DNA of 64,000 bases from Anoxybacter fermentans (GTDB taxonomy: Bacteria > Bacillota > Halanaerobiia > DY22613): the NCBI RefSeq assembly GCF_003991135.1, contig NZ_CP016379.1:1922001-1986000 (forward strand), given 5' to 3'. Below, one piece after another: positions 55,983 to 64,000 of the stretch. Both the position numbers and the translations under genes were made by a program. Position 1 is the stretch's first letter; every line of letters begins with the position of its first letter. The notes beneath the pieces are model-generated. The model did no database searches and had not been told where the DNA came from. It was given only the letters and a program-made list of their open reading frames with translations.

Positions 55983-57129
55983 TTAATCTCCTTTCTCTTC
56001 TTTTAAATAACTTCTAATACTATAATCCAAATCTCTTAGTGTTCCTCGATATGAAGGAATATCATTGGTAAGCCCTACAAAATTAAATATAAGTTTTCCT
56101 TTACTTATTAAGCTACCTGGAAATGGTAATATCTTCTCTCCAAATCCATATCGCACGTTCTTTATTAACACACCACCTTTTTTAAGTCGATAATATTCCC
56201 TTATTTCGGAAACTGCTGACATCGTCCCATAAAAACTTATACAAAAGTCAACACCTAAATAGATAATTTCACCTTTTGAGCCAAATATTGTCTTGTATTT
56301 TTCTCGTAATTGATTAGGTACTTCCCCACCACCTGAAAAAGCTTTACGTACTGTTGCAAAACCTTGTGTAAAATTAAAAGCACCATGAACTAAAATATAC
56401 CCTCCAGTAACTTTTGTAACGGTAGCATCAGGAACTGCAATTAAACCAATTCCAGTAAGAACTTGACCAGCTCCAGAAATTAAAGTTACAGTTCCATTAG
56501 CAAAAGCTAACCAATTTATATCTGCATTCCATTCTATATTTTTGTCCTTTAATTCTCCTGCAACTCTTTCATAAGCGATAAGATATGCATCATAAGAAAT
56601 TTTACCCTCTAAATATAAATTCGTTAATCTCGCTAGATCTGGATGGTCTATAATTTGTGTATTTGATTTCTTTAAATTCCTATTAATATTGCTAAATGTA
56701 TTATTTAAATCCCGCTTTTCTTCTGCAGTTAATCTGTCATCATTATTAACAATCTCTTTTAACCGCTCAATATCTCTATCGGTTAACTCTGAAGTTATTC
56801 CTCCAGTGCCAGCTGTCAAATTTGCCATATGCCCTGAAGGATCCACATATTTTAATGGATTCTGCAATACGTAGATATATAGATTTTGACTTAGCGGGTT
56901 AATCAGATTTCCTCGATAAACATCTTCTGTAATAAACCGTCCGGTCTCAGGATCATAATACCTTGCTCCATAGTAATATAACCCTTATTCCTATAACCTG
57001 CCTCTGCTCTGTAAACTTATACCTGGTCTCTACTTCAAAATTTACAACACTTGTTCCTGGTTTATACAGGTCCTCACCAAATGGCAGATAATCCTGTTCC
57101 CAGACTACCTGTCCTTTACCATCTGTCAT
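55983..57129 (-). pseudogene. Orphan Rhs tip, class 1, unit R, frameshifted stub
   Basis: The stub starts at 57129 (MTDGKGQVVWEQDYLPFGED) and carries the same extra T (near 56984, AACCCTTATTCC) and the same TCTGCTCTG change as unit L. The tip is open from NPLKYVDPSGHM (56867) to SYLKEEKGD (55983) with helices NGTVTLISGAGQVLTGIGLI and GGYILVHGAFNFTQGFATV. Confidence 0.82.
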
Positions 57130-57275
57130 AAGTCGGGTTGAACCAAGATTATCATGGTGGTAATATATAATTTCTGCACTACTTCCAACTATTCCTTCTA
57201 CTCTCGAAATCTGTCTGCCATGAGCATAAATGAAACTTGCTTTCTTTACTTTTTAAGATTATTGAATGGATAAAA

Positions 57276-57482
57276 CTGCAAAAAGCTAATTTTTCGCTTC
57301 AAGAGAAATTTTTCGAACCATCTAAAGTTCGATTTCAGTCGAAATAAGGCTCCCTAATCAATGGGCCCTCCTGGCCCTTGATTAGCTCATCACCTCCTGT
57401 GATGAGGCCTTATTTCGACTGAAATCTCACTAAGATGCTTTAACGAAAAATTTCTATGTCGCTCAAAATTAGCTTTTTGCAG
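57276..57482. repeat. Three-way-junction palindrome, copy 16
   Basis: Full-length; GATGCTTTAACG in the right arm, first hairpin CTAATCAATGGGCC. Central loop CACCTCC. Confidence 0.9.
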
Positions 57483-57619
57483 TTTTAACATTATATCGCT
57501 ATATAATCCTTTAGACCCCCCTATTATCTGTAACACACTTGCTCACTGGTTGTCTTCCCGCTGATCAAGAGACAAGGCTTCTTTTAGCCCATCGGCTCAG
57601 CAAACATACAGGCCGAATA

Positions 57620-57663
57620 CAAAAAGGGCTGTTGACCTTTAGATTTATGTCAACAGCCTTTAA
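57620..57663 (-). terminator. Terminator after immunity gene, unit S
   Basis: AAAGGCTGTTGAC/GTCAACAGCCCTTTTTG hairpin. Confidence 0.78.
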
Positions 57664-57738
57664 AATCTTTTTCACATTATTAAACAACTTGTCTTTGTTT
57701 TCTTAATCCTCTTACCTGATTTAGAAACATTTTATATC

Positions 57739-58095
57739 TCAATGGGGTTTTATTATAAATTTCATCCTGTCTAAATCAAAATATATTTCAAATATATTTA
57801 TTCCAAAGATTTTAAAACATATAACATAAGCAATTAACCATACAATTATAAATACTATAGCTAAAACTAACCCGACAAACTGACCAATAAAATAATTTGT
57901 TGTTACAGTTTGAGCAATTGTTAAAAGAACTGTTAAACCTATTATCATACTTATATATACTACCACTGAGAGTAAATAATAATCTTCCAATCCCCATTTC
58001 CAGCCCCAAATAACCATACCAGCAACCATTAATATAGAAATACCCATATTTTTAAGTAGAAGTCTCCAGGTAAATTTTTTCCTAATTTTTCTCAT
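57739..58095 (-). CDS. Putative membrane immunity protein, class 1, unit S
   Basis: 118 residues, mosaic: helix 1 and loop (GISILMVAGMVIWGWKWGLE then DYYLLSVVVYIS) as in unit M, middle (TVLLTIAQTVTTNYFIGQFV) as in unit R, C-terminal helix (LVLAIVFIIVWLIAYVICF) as in units H and I. One base separates it from the tip. Confidence 0.65.
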   Translation of the reverse strand: MRKIRKKFTWRLLLKNMGISILMVAGMVIWGWKWGLEDYYLLSVVVYISMIIGLTVLLTIAQTVTTNYFIGQFVGLVLAIVFIIVWLIAYVICFKIFGINIFEIYFDLDRMKFIIKPH

Positions 58096-58096
58096 T

Positions 58097-59245
58097 TTAA
58101 TCTCCTTTCTCTTCTTTTAAATAATTTCTAATACTATAATCCAAATCTCTTAGTGTTCCTCTATATGAAGGAATATCATTGGTAAGCCCTACAAAATTAA
58201 ATATAAGTTTTCCTTTACTTATTAAGCTACCTGGAAATGGTAATATCTTTTCTTTAAATCCATACCGTACGTTCCTGATTAGCTCTCCACCTTTTTTAAG
58301 TCGATAATATTCTCTTATTTCAGAAATTGCTGATACCGTTCTGTAAAGACTTATACCAATGTCGATAGTTAAATAGATAATTTCACCTTTCAAACCAAAT
58401 GTTTTCGTATATCCTTCACGTAATAGATTAAATCCTTCTCCACCACCTGAAAAAGCTTTACCCATTGTTGATAAACCCTGTCCAACATTAAAAGCGCCAT
58501 GAATCAAAATATACCCTCCAATATATTTTGTAATTGAGGTAGGTTCAGGAGCTGTAATTAAACCAATTCCAGTAAGAACTTGACCAGCTCCTGAAATTAA
58601 AATTACAGTTCCATCAAACAAAGTTAACCAATCTATATCTAAATTCCATTTTCCATTTTCATCATTTAATTCTCCTGCAACTCTTTCATAAGCAATAAGG
58701 TATGCATCATAAGAAATTTTACCCTCTAAATATAAATTCGTTAATCTCTCCAGATCTGGATGATCTATAATTTGTGTATTTGATTTCTTTAAATTCCTAT
58801 TAATATTGCTAAATGTATTATTTAAATCCTGCTTTTCTTCTGCAGTTAATCTGTCATCATTATTAACAATCTCTTTTAACCGCTCAATATCTCTATCTGT
58901 TAACTCTGAAGTTGTTCCTCCAGTGCCAGCTGTTAAATTCGCCATATATCCTGAAGGATCCACATATTTTAATGGATTCTGCAATACGTAGATATATAGA
59001 TTTTGACTTAGCGGGTTAATCAGATTTCCTTGATAAACATCTTCTGTAATAAACCGTCCGGTCTCAGGATCATAATATCTTGCTCCATAGTAATATAAAC
59101 CTATTCCTATAACCTGCCTCTGCCCTGTAAATTTATACCTGGTCTCTACTTCAAAATCCACCACACTTGTTCCAGGCTTATGCAAGTCTTCACCAAATGG
59201 CAGATAATCCTGTTCCCAGACTACCTTACCTGTTCTATCTGTCAT
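58097..59245 (-). CDS. Orphan Rhs tip, class 1 (DUF4225-like), unit S
   Basis: Intact 382 residues from MTDRTGKVVWEQDYLPFGED; boundary NPLKYVDPSGYM. The tip is a divergent subclass shared with unit M: DIDWLTLFDGTVILISGAGQ, TKYIGGYILIHGAFNVGQGL, GGGEGFNLLREGYTKTFGLK and DIGISLYRTVSAISEIREYY. It is the first orphan unit downstream of the expressed gene, and the closest donor for a tip switch. Confidence 0.8.
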   Translation of the reverse strand: MTDRTGKVVWEQDYLPFGEDLHKPGTSVVDFEVETRYKFTGQRQVIGIGLYYYGARYYDPETGRFITEDVYQGNLINPLSQNLYIYVLQNPLKYVDPSGYMANLTAGTGGTTSELTDRDIERLKEIVNNDDRLTAEEKQDLNNTFSNINRNLKKSNTQIIDHPDLERLTNLYLEGKISYDAYLIAYERVAGELNDENGKWNLDIDWLTLFDGTVILISGAGQVLTGIGLITAPEPTSITKYIGGYILIHGAFNVGQGLSTMGKAFSGGGEGFNLLREGYTKTFGLKGEIIYLTIDIGISLYRTVSAISEIREYYRLKKGGELIRNVRYGFKEKILPFPGSLISKGKLIFNFVGLTNDIPSYRGTLRDLDYSIRNYLKEEKGD

Positions 59246-59391
59246 AAGTCGGGGTGAACCAAGATTATCATGGTGGTAATATATAATTTCTGCACTACTT
59301 CCAACTATTCCTTCTACTCTCGAAATCTGTCTGCCATGAGCATAAATGAAACTTGCTTTCTTTACTTTTTAAGATTATTGAATGGATAAAA

Positions 59392-59598
59392 CTGCAAAAA
59401 GCTAATTTTTCGCTTCAAGAGAAATTTTTCGAACCATCTAAAGTTCGATTTCAGTCGAAATAAGGCTCCCTAATCAATGGGCCCTCCTGGCCCTTGATTA
59501 GCTCATCACCTCCTGTGATGAGGCCTTATTTCGACTGAAATCTCACTAAGATGGTTTGACGAAAAATTTCTATGTCGCTCAAAATTAGCTTTTTGCAG
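59392..59598. repeat. Three-way-junction palindrome, copy 17
   Basis: Full-length, the copy nearest the full-length rhs gene. Central loop CACCTCC. There is no palindrome in the full-length gene itself at the equivalent stub position. Confidence 0.9.
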
Positions 59599-59736
59599 TT
59601 TTAACATTATATCGCTATATAATCCTTTAGACCCCCCTATTATCTGTAACACACTTGCTCACTGGTTGTCTTCCCGCTGATCAAGAGACAAGGCTTCTTT
59701 TAGCCCATCGGCTCAGCAAACATACAGGTCGAATAC

Positions 59737-59780
59737 AAAAAGGGCTGTTGACCTTTAGATTTATGTCAACAGCCTTTAAA
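59737..59780 (-). terminator. Terminator after immunity gene of the full-length rhs
   Basis: AAAGGCTGTTGAC/GTCAACAGCCCTTTTTG hairpin about 75 bp after the gene's stop; it would isolate the expressed unit from the orphan units. Confidence 0.8.
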
Positions 59781-59854
59781 ATCTTTTTCACATTATCAAA
59801 TAACTTGTCCTTGTTTTCTTAATCCTCTTACCTGATTTAGAAACATTTTATATC

Positions 59855-60211
59855 TCAATGGGGTTTTATTATAAATTTCATCCTGTTTACATCAAAATAT
59901 AGTTCTAATATATTTATTCCAAATATTTTAAAGCATATAATGTAAACAATTGACCAAAAAATTAAAAATACTATAACCAGAACTAACCCAAGAAACTGTG
60001 CAACAAAATAATTTGTTGTTACAGTTTGAAAAAACGTTAAAGCAATTGTTAAACCTATTATTATGCTTATATATTCTATCACTGATATTAAATGACCATC
60101 TTCTAATCCCGATTTCCCAACCCAAATAACCATACCAGCAATTATTAATATAGAAATAATGAAATTTTTAAGTAGAAGTTTCCAGGTAAATTTTTTCCTA
60201 ATTTTTCTCAT
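59855..60211 (-). CDS. Membrane immunity protein (putative), class 1, partner of the full-length Rhs
   Basis: 118 residues with three predicted helices (13-31, 40-62, 70-97). It follows the rhs stop codon by one base, so translation is coupled and the pair would be made together. N terminus MRKIRKKFTWKLLLKNFIIS, C terminus NILELYFDVNRMKFIIKPH. Distinct residues in helix 2 (IALTFFQTVTTNYFVAQ) may set specificity towards its own tip. Confidence 0.7.
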   Translation of the reverse strand: MRKIRKKFTWKLLLKNFIISILIIAGMVIWVGKSGLEDGHLISVIEYISIIIGLTIALTFFQTVTTNYFVAQFLGLVLVIVFLIFWSIVYIICFKIFGINILELYFDVNRMKFIIKPH

Positions 60212-60212
60212 T

Positions 60213-63200
60213 TTAATCTCCTTTCTCTTCTTTTAAATAACTTCTAATACTATAATCCAAATCTCTTAACGTTCCTCTATATGCAGGAATATCATTGGTA
60301 AGCCCTACAAAATTAAATATAAGTTTTCCTTTACTTATTAAGCTACCTGGAAATGGTAATATCTTCTCTCCAAATCCATATCGCACGTTCTTTATTAACA
60401 CACCACCTTTTTTAAGTCGATAATATTCCCTTATTTCGGAAACTGCTGACATCGTCCCGTAAAAACTTATACAAAAGTCAACACCTAAATAGATAATTTC
60501 ACCTTTTGAGCCAAATATTGTCTTGTATTTTTCTTGTAATTGGTTAGGTACTTCTCCACCACTTGAAAAAGCTTTACGTATTGTTGCAAAACCTTGTGTA
60601 AAATTAAAAGCACCATGAACTAAAATATACCCTCCAATAACTTTTGTAACGGTAGCATCAGGAACTGCAATTAAACTAACTCCAGTAGCTACTTGACCCA
60701 GTCCAGAAATTAAAATTACAGTTCCATCAGCCAAAGCTAACCAATTTATATCTACATTCCACTCTCTATTCTTATCCTTTAATTCTCCTGCAACTCTTTC
60801 ATAAGCGATAAGATATGCATCATAAGAAATTTTACCCTCTAAATATAAATTCGTTAATCTCGCCAGATCTGGATGGTCTATAATTTGTGCATTTGATTTC
60901 TTTAAATTTCTATTAATATTGCTAAATGTATTATTTAAATCCCGCTTTTCTTCTGCAGTTAATCTGTCATCATCATTAACAATCTCTTTTAACCGCTCAA
61001 TATCTCTATCTGTTAACTCTGAAGTTATTCCTCCAGTGCCAGCTGTCAAATTCGCCATATGTCCCATCGGATCAATATATTTTAACGGATTCTGTAATAC
61101 GTAGATATATAGATTCTGACTTAGCGGGTTAATCAGATTTCCTGGATAAACATCTTCTGTAATAAACCGTCCGATCTCAGAATCATAATATCTTGCTCCA
61201 TAGTAATATAAACCTATTCCTATAACCTGCCTCTGCCCTGTAAATTTATACCTGGTCTCTACTTCAAAATCCACCACACTTGTTCCAGGCTTATGCAAGT
61301 CTTCACCAAATGGCAGATAATCCTGTTCCCAGATTACCTTACCTGTTCCATCTGTCATAAATCGGGTTGAACCAAGATTATCATGGTGGTAATAGTAAAC
61401 TTCGGCATCACTTCCTACTATTCCTTCTACTTTCGCTATTGGACGGTCAAATGCATAAATATAAGAAATCTTCTTACCTTCTGAAATGTTATCTTCATAA
61501 ATTACCTTACCTGCATAATTGAATACATAATTGATATTGCCTTCCTCTTCTGTTTCAGAGCGAATCCTATTACCATCTGCATCATAGATAAACTTAGCCT
61601 TAAGTTTGCCATTCCGATATACTGCCTTTAACCTGTTTCTTACCGTGTACTCATACCGCCAATATTCAACATCAAAACCTTCCTTGATAAATTCTACACT
61701 TCCATCTGCTTTTACTGTAAACTGATTGCCTTTCTCAATTAAGTTGCCATTTTCATCATATACATAATAGAAGGTCTCTCCTGTTCCATTGTTGGTCATC
61801 TTCTTCAATCGATTACTGCCTTCATAGTACTCATAAGTTATCTCTTCTGTATTGCCAACAATAGTCCTCTTAGCTGTCCTGTTTCCTCCAGCATCATAAT
61901 CATACTCCAAACGGGCTCCATCTGATCTCTGATAAATCTTAACCATATTACGCAAGTCACCATAAAATTCTGACTTATCAACAAAGCCAAAGTACATATC
62001 ACGGTCATCAAATTTAGAGTGAATCTTAAATGCCAGCGCTTCTACCGGTTCCTCAAATATAATTGTTATATCTCCATCTTCATCTTTCTCAAAATACCAT
62101 TGATCTTCAGGTAACTTATAGAAAGTAAAGTTGTCGGGACTATAGTAAACAGTTAATGTATTCTTTTCAACCCGATGTTCAAGTACTTCTGGTGCAGGCT
62201 TTAATTCTATCTTTCCTATAGAAGCTTTTTCAACTAAAACAACACCAATACTGTTAGCCTTATAATCAAACTTAACCCAATAATTCTCCGGCTCAACTAG
62301 ACTTAATGTTCCAAATATATCCTCTTCTGCTACTCCAAAAATACCTGTCCTCTCTCCATAGAAAGTCCCTTCTACCTCAGCGACTGTCAATCTATCTAAT
62401 TTATCATAGTAATAATAGTTGGTGTTTCCTGTAATATGGTTGGTTCTGCTCTCCACATTGTTATTACCATCATAGGCATAACTTATATCAAAAGGTGTCT
62501 TTAACTGCCCCTCATCTACAGTTATTACTTTTATACTCTTAACTCTTGAATTAGCATCAGGAGTAATCTCAGTATTGGTTCCATTATTATATCTAATTCC
62601 TGCCAAAAATCCATTATCAGCATAGGTAAATGCTGGGTTATCCACTGTTCCATCAGCGAAGCCTGTTACACCTACTAACTGATTCAACTTATTATATTTA
62701 TACTCAACCCAGATATTGCTCTCAGGATATTTGATAAATCGCAGATTTCCAACTTTGTCATACCTATAACCAGTGACATAAATCTTACCTGCAATTATTC
62801 TGCTCTCCTCAATAATCCGACCTAATGGGTCATATTCACTTAAGATAACACTATCATTATCTCTTGCTTCCAATCTGTTACCTTCTTTATCATATCTATA
62901 AGTAATTGTATCTACAATATTACCAGCATTATCTACATAATCAATCTGAATAGGCAAATAATTTTTAAGATAGGTATATACTGTCTTCTGGCCTTTCCTA
63001 TCTATCTTCTCCTTTAGATTACCTACACCATCATAGCTGTATTTGATTACTCCACCCTCTGGTCTAATCTCCCTGACCAGCCTATCTAGTTGATCGTAAA
63101 TATATCTGGTTGTTACTCCATTGGGTAATACTTTTTTCATCAGATTACCATGAGGATCATAATAGTAAGATGTAATACCACCTTCTGCGTCTATCACTTT

Positions 63201-64000
63201 TATCAATTGATTCTGACTATTATATCTATATTCAGTTTCATTGAATCTGCCATCTATCTCTTTGATCTTATTTCCCACATTATCATAAAAATATGTCCGT
63301 TCACTACCGTCCGGATAAATAATATATTTCAATCTGTACAGATCATCATACTCAAACCGGGTAACATTACCTGACGGGTCTTTAACTTCGGTTTTGTTAC
63401 CAACTTTATCATAACTATAACCAGTAACATATTCTCTACCTTTCTCATCAAAAATAATCTCCTTTGAAAGCCAGTATTGTGGAGTGTATCTATATTCTAT
63501 TTTCTGCCCCTCAGAATTGATAACTTCAACTTTATTGCCTACTTTATCATACCTGTATCGTGTTACATATTCTCCAGCTGAACTACCATAAGTGATTGTC
63601 CTGCTCTCTTCAATCACCCGGCCTAATCTATCATATTTAATCTTTAACGTATAATCAGGATCAATCTTATAATATGGCACCTCACTATGTTCATAAATCT
63701 CATCTGCAAAGAGAATTACTGTATCACTACCACCAGAAGATACATGTTTTACCCCTCCTGGAGTTGTTACTGATACCCTGTTACCAATAATGTCATAAGT
63801 GTAGTATGTGATCTGGTCATTATCTCCGGTCTCATTACTTACATCCTCTCCATTCCTTAAAAGACCATTTACTACTGTTTCTGCTACTACCCAGCCACGG
63901 GCATTGTACATTTTCTGGATAATGTTTCCTTCCGTATCTACTGTCTTAATCAGTTTCCCATTTCTATCATAATAGTGATATGTTGTATTACCTGATGGAT
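60213..64000 (-). CDS. Rhs/YD-repeat toxin, C-terminal 1260 residues (5' part beyond window)
   Basis: Large secreted or surface Rhs protein. The frame is open to the window edge (DPSGNTTYHYYDRNGKLIKT), so the start lies outside. Many YD repeats (for example YDKVGNKTEVKDPSGNVTRF, YDPHGNLMKKVLPNGVTTRY) would form the hollow shell enclosing the toxin. About residues 500-640 of the visible part form an inserted beta-rich, discoidin-like domain (VEGTFYGERTGIFGVAEEDI to FGFVDKSEFYGDLRN). The core ends at GRFITEDVYPGN and NPLKYIDPMGHM, the usual cleavage boundary. The tip (~290 residues) has the NLTAGTGG linker, helices ALADGTVILISGLGQVATGV and GGYILVHGAFNFTQGFATI, and ends SYLKEEKGD; it resembles membrane-active DUF4225 tips. 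Confidence 0.9.
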   Translation of the reverse strand, partial: PSGNTTYHYYDRNGKLIKTVDTEGNIIQKMYNARGWVVAETVVNGLLRNGEDVSNETGDNDQITYYTYDIIGNRVSVTTPGGVKHVSSGGSDTVILFADEIYEHSEVPYYKIDPDYTLKIKYDRLGRVIEESRTITYGSSAGEYVTRYRYDKVGNKVEVINSEGQKIEYRYTPQYWLSKEIIFDEKGREYVTGYSYDKVGNKTEVKDPSGNVTRFEYDDLYRLKYIIYPDGSERTYFYDNVGNKIKEIDGRFNETEYRYNSQNQLIKVIDAEGGITSYYYDPHGNLMKKVLPNGVTTRYIYDQLDRLVREIRPEGGVIKYSYDGVGNLKEKIDRKGQKTVYTYLKNYLPIQIDYVDNAGNIVDTITYRYDKEGNRLEARDNDSVILSEYDPLGRIIEESRIIAGKIYVTGYRYDKVGNLRFIKYPESNIWVEYKYNKLNQLVGVTGFADGTVDNPAFTYADNGFLAGIRYNNGTNTEITPDANSRVKSIKVITVDEGQLKTPFDISYAYDGNNNVESRTNHITGNTNYYYYDKLDRLTVAEVEGTFYGERTGIFGVAEEDIFGTLSLVEPENYWVKFDYKANSIGVVLVEKASIGKIELKPAPEVLEHRVEKNTLTVYYSPDNFTFYKLPEDQWYFEKDEDGDITIIFEEPVEALAFKIHSKFDDRDMYFGFVDKSEFYGDLRNMVKIYQRSDGARLEYDYDAGGNRTAKRTIVGNTEEITYEYYEGSNRLKKMTNNGTGETFYYVYDENGNLIEKGNQFTVKADGSVEFIKEGFDVEYWRYEYTVRNRLKAVYRNGKLKAKFIYDADGNRIRSETEEEGNINYVFNYAGKVIYEDNISEGKKISYIYAFDRPIAKVEGIVGSDAEVYYYHHDNLGSTRFMTDGTGKVIWEQDYLPFGEDLHKPGTSVVDFEVETRYKFTGQRQVIGIGLYYYGARYYDSEIGRFITEDVYPGNLINPLSQNLYIYVLQNPLKYIDPMGHMANLTAGTGGITSELTDRDIERLKEIVNDDDRLTAEEKRDLNNTFSNINRNLKKSNAQIIDHPDLARLTNLYLEGKISYDAYLIAYERVAGELKDKNREWNVDINWLALADGTVILISGLGQVATGVSLIAVPDATVTKVIGGYILVHGAFNFTQGFATIRKAFSSGGEVPNQLQEKYKTIFGSKGEIIYLGVDFCISFYGTMSAVSEIREYYRLKKGGVLIKNVRYGFGEKILPFPGSLISKGKLIFNFVGLTNDIPAYRGTLRDLDYSIRSYLKEEKGD

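Larger units (their letters stand above)
21441..64000 (-). repeat. Rhs toxin-tip cassette array, ~2.1-kb period
   Basis: From the full-length rhs gene at the right edge, about 15 orphan units follow leftward. Each has, in transcription order, a palindrome, a stub of the Rhs core end (from SFIYAHGRQI-ARVEGIVGS to NPLKYVDPSG), a variable tip, a putative immunity gene, usually a terminator, and the next palindrome. Palindrome spacings are 2.0-2.3 kb in most units; longer units contain an insertion sequence, a longer core segment or a larger tip or immunity gene. Stubs of ~250-400 bp are near-identical, giving ample homology for exchange. Confidence 0.9.

Noticed and set aside
21441-59598. The regularly spaced palindromes as a CRISPR array
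   Set aside because: Spacing is about 2 kb and the intervening sequence is coding; repeats are ~207 bp, and no cas genes are present.
22003-60125. 65-codon minus-strand frames inside the class 1 immunity genes
   Set aside because: Out-of-frame shadows of the immunity genes, with odd composition (rich in Asn, Cys, Tyr) and no start signals.
27926-61104. Repeated plus-strand 61-codon frames (MLNVLFKS..., ending ...YFNGFCNT) in most array units
   Set aside because: They lie exactly antisense to the conserved linker region of the tips and recur only because that region is repeated. No ribosome sites; treated as shadows.
1-64000. tRNA, rRNA or riboswitch genes
   Set aside because: No cloverleaf-like cluster, rRNA segment or recognisable riboswitch core was seen on either strand.

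Overview
The window is AT-rich (roughly one third GC) and looks chromosomal, from a low-GC anaerobic fermentative bacterium of the Firmicutes. A Halanaerobiales-like lineage is my guess from the butyrate-type amino-acid operon, sigma-54 control and Rhs proteins; no rRNA or housekeeping marker fixes the taxon.

Region 1 (1-7500) is ordinary core genome. A minus-strand cluster encodes a sigma-54 activator with two PAS domains, then leucine dehydrogenase, butyrate kinase and the start of phosphate butyryltransferase. A clear -24/-12 promoter lies in front of the dehydrogenase. The set would turn branched-chain amino acids into branched acyl-CoA, acyl-phosphate and ATP. A Ca2+/Na+ antiporter gene and a MinD/CobQ-like ATPase gene follow. 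Between the activator and the antiporter sits one copy, in inverted orientation, of the 0.2-kb palindrome that dominates region 3.

Region 2 (about 8100-19775) is a cluster of small, unrelated, mostly minus-strand accessory genes separated by 60-200 bp imperfect inverted repeats. The repeats end in TAAC/GTTA boxes and behave like integron attC sites: at several units the first ~10-15 bases of the unit are the reverse complement of its own R'' box, as cassette biology requires. No integrase is visible, so this is a CALIN-like array (attC sites without an integrase). Cargo includes a mini GT51 transglycosylase, an AAC(3)-flavodoxin fusion, a YCII protein, a HIT hydrolase, a CPBP protease, a uridine-kinase-like NTPase and small membrane proteins. 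Many cargo genes are decayed: a cellulase, a metallophosphoesterase, a membrane protein, GNAT remnants and a conserved small protein.

Region 3 (19857-64000) is one large Rhs/YD-repeat locus read on the minus strand. A full-length rhs gene enters from the right edge (60213 to beyond 64000) and ends in a putative membrane-active toxin tip followed by a 118-aa membrane immunity protein. Downstream are about 16 further units with a ~2.1-kb period. Each holds a short stub of the conserved Rhs core end, a toxin tip, a probable immunity gene, usually a terminator, and a ~207-bp palindrome that can fold into a three-way junction. At least six tip classes occur: a DUF4225-like class (9 copies), a glycine-rich class with PH-like immunity (3 copies), a lytic-transglycosylase tip with an FG-GAP lipoprotein, and three singletons I cannot assign. 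Orphan units lack visible start signals and several carry frameshifts or stops, so they look like a silent reservoir that could be recombined onto the expressed rhs gene.

Two insertion sequences sit in the array. An ISL3-family element with an 8-bp target duplication splits one immunity gene. An IS110-family element sits exactly at a CT dinucleotide in the central loop of a palindrome; its 5' noncoding region folds like a two-loop bridge RNA whose putative target guides match the insertion site.
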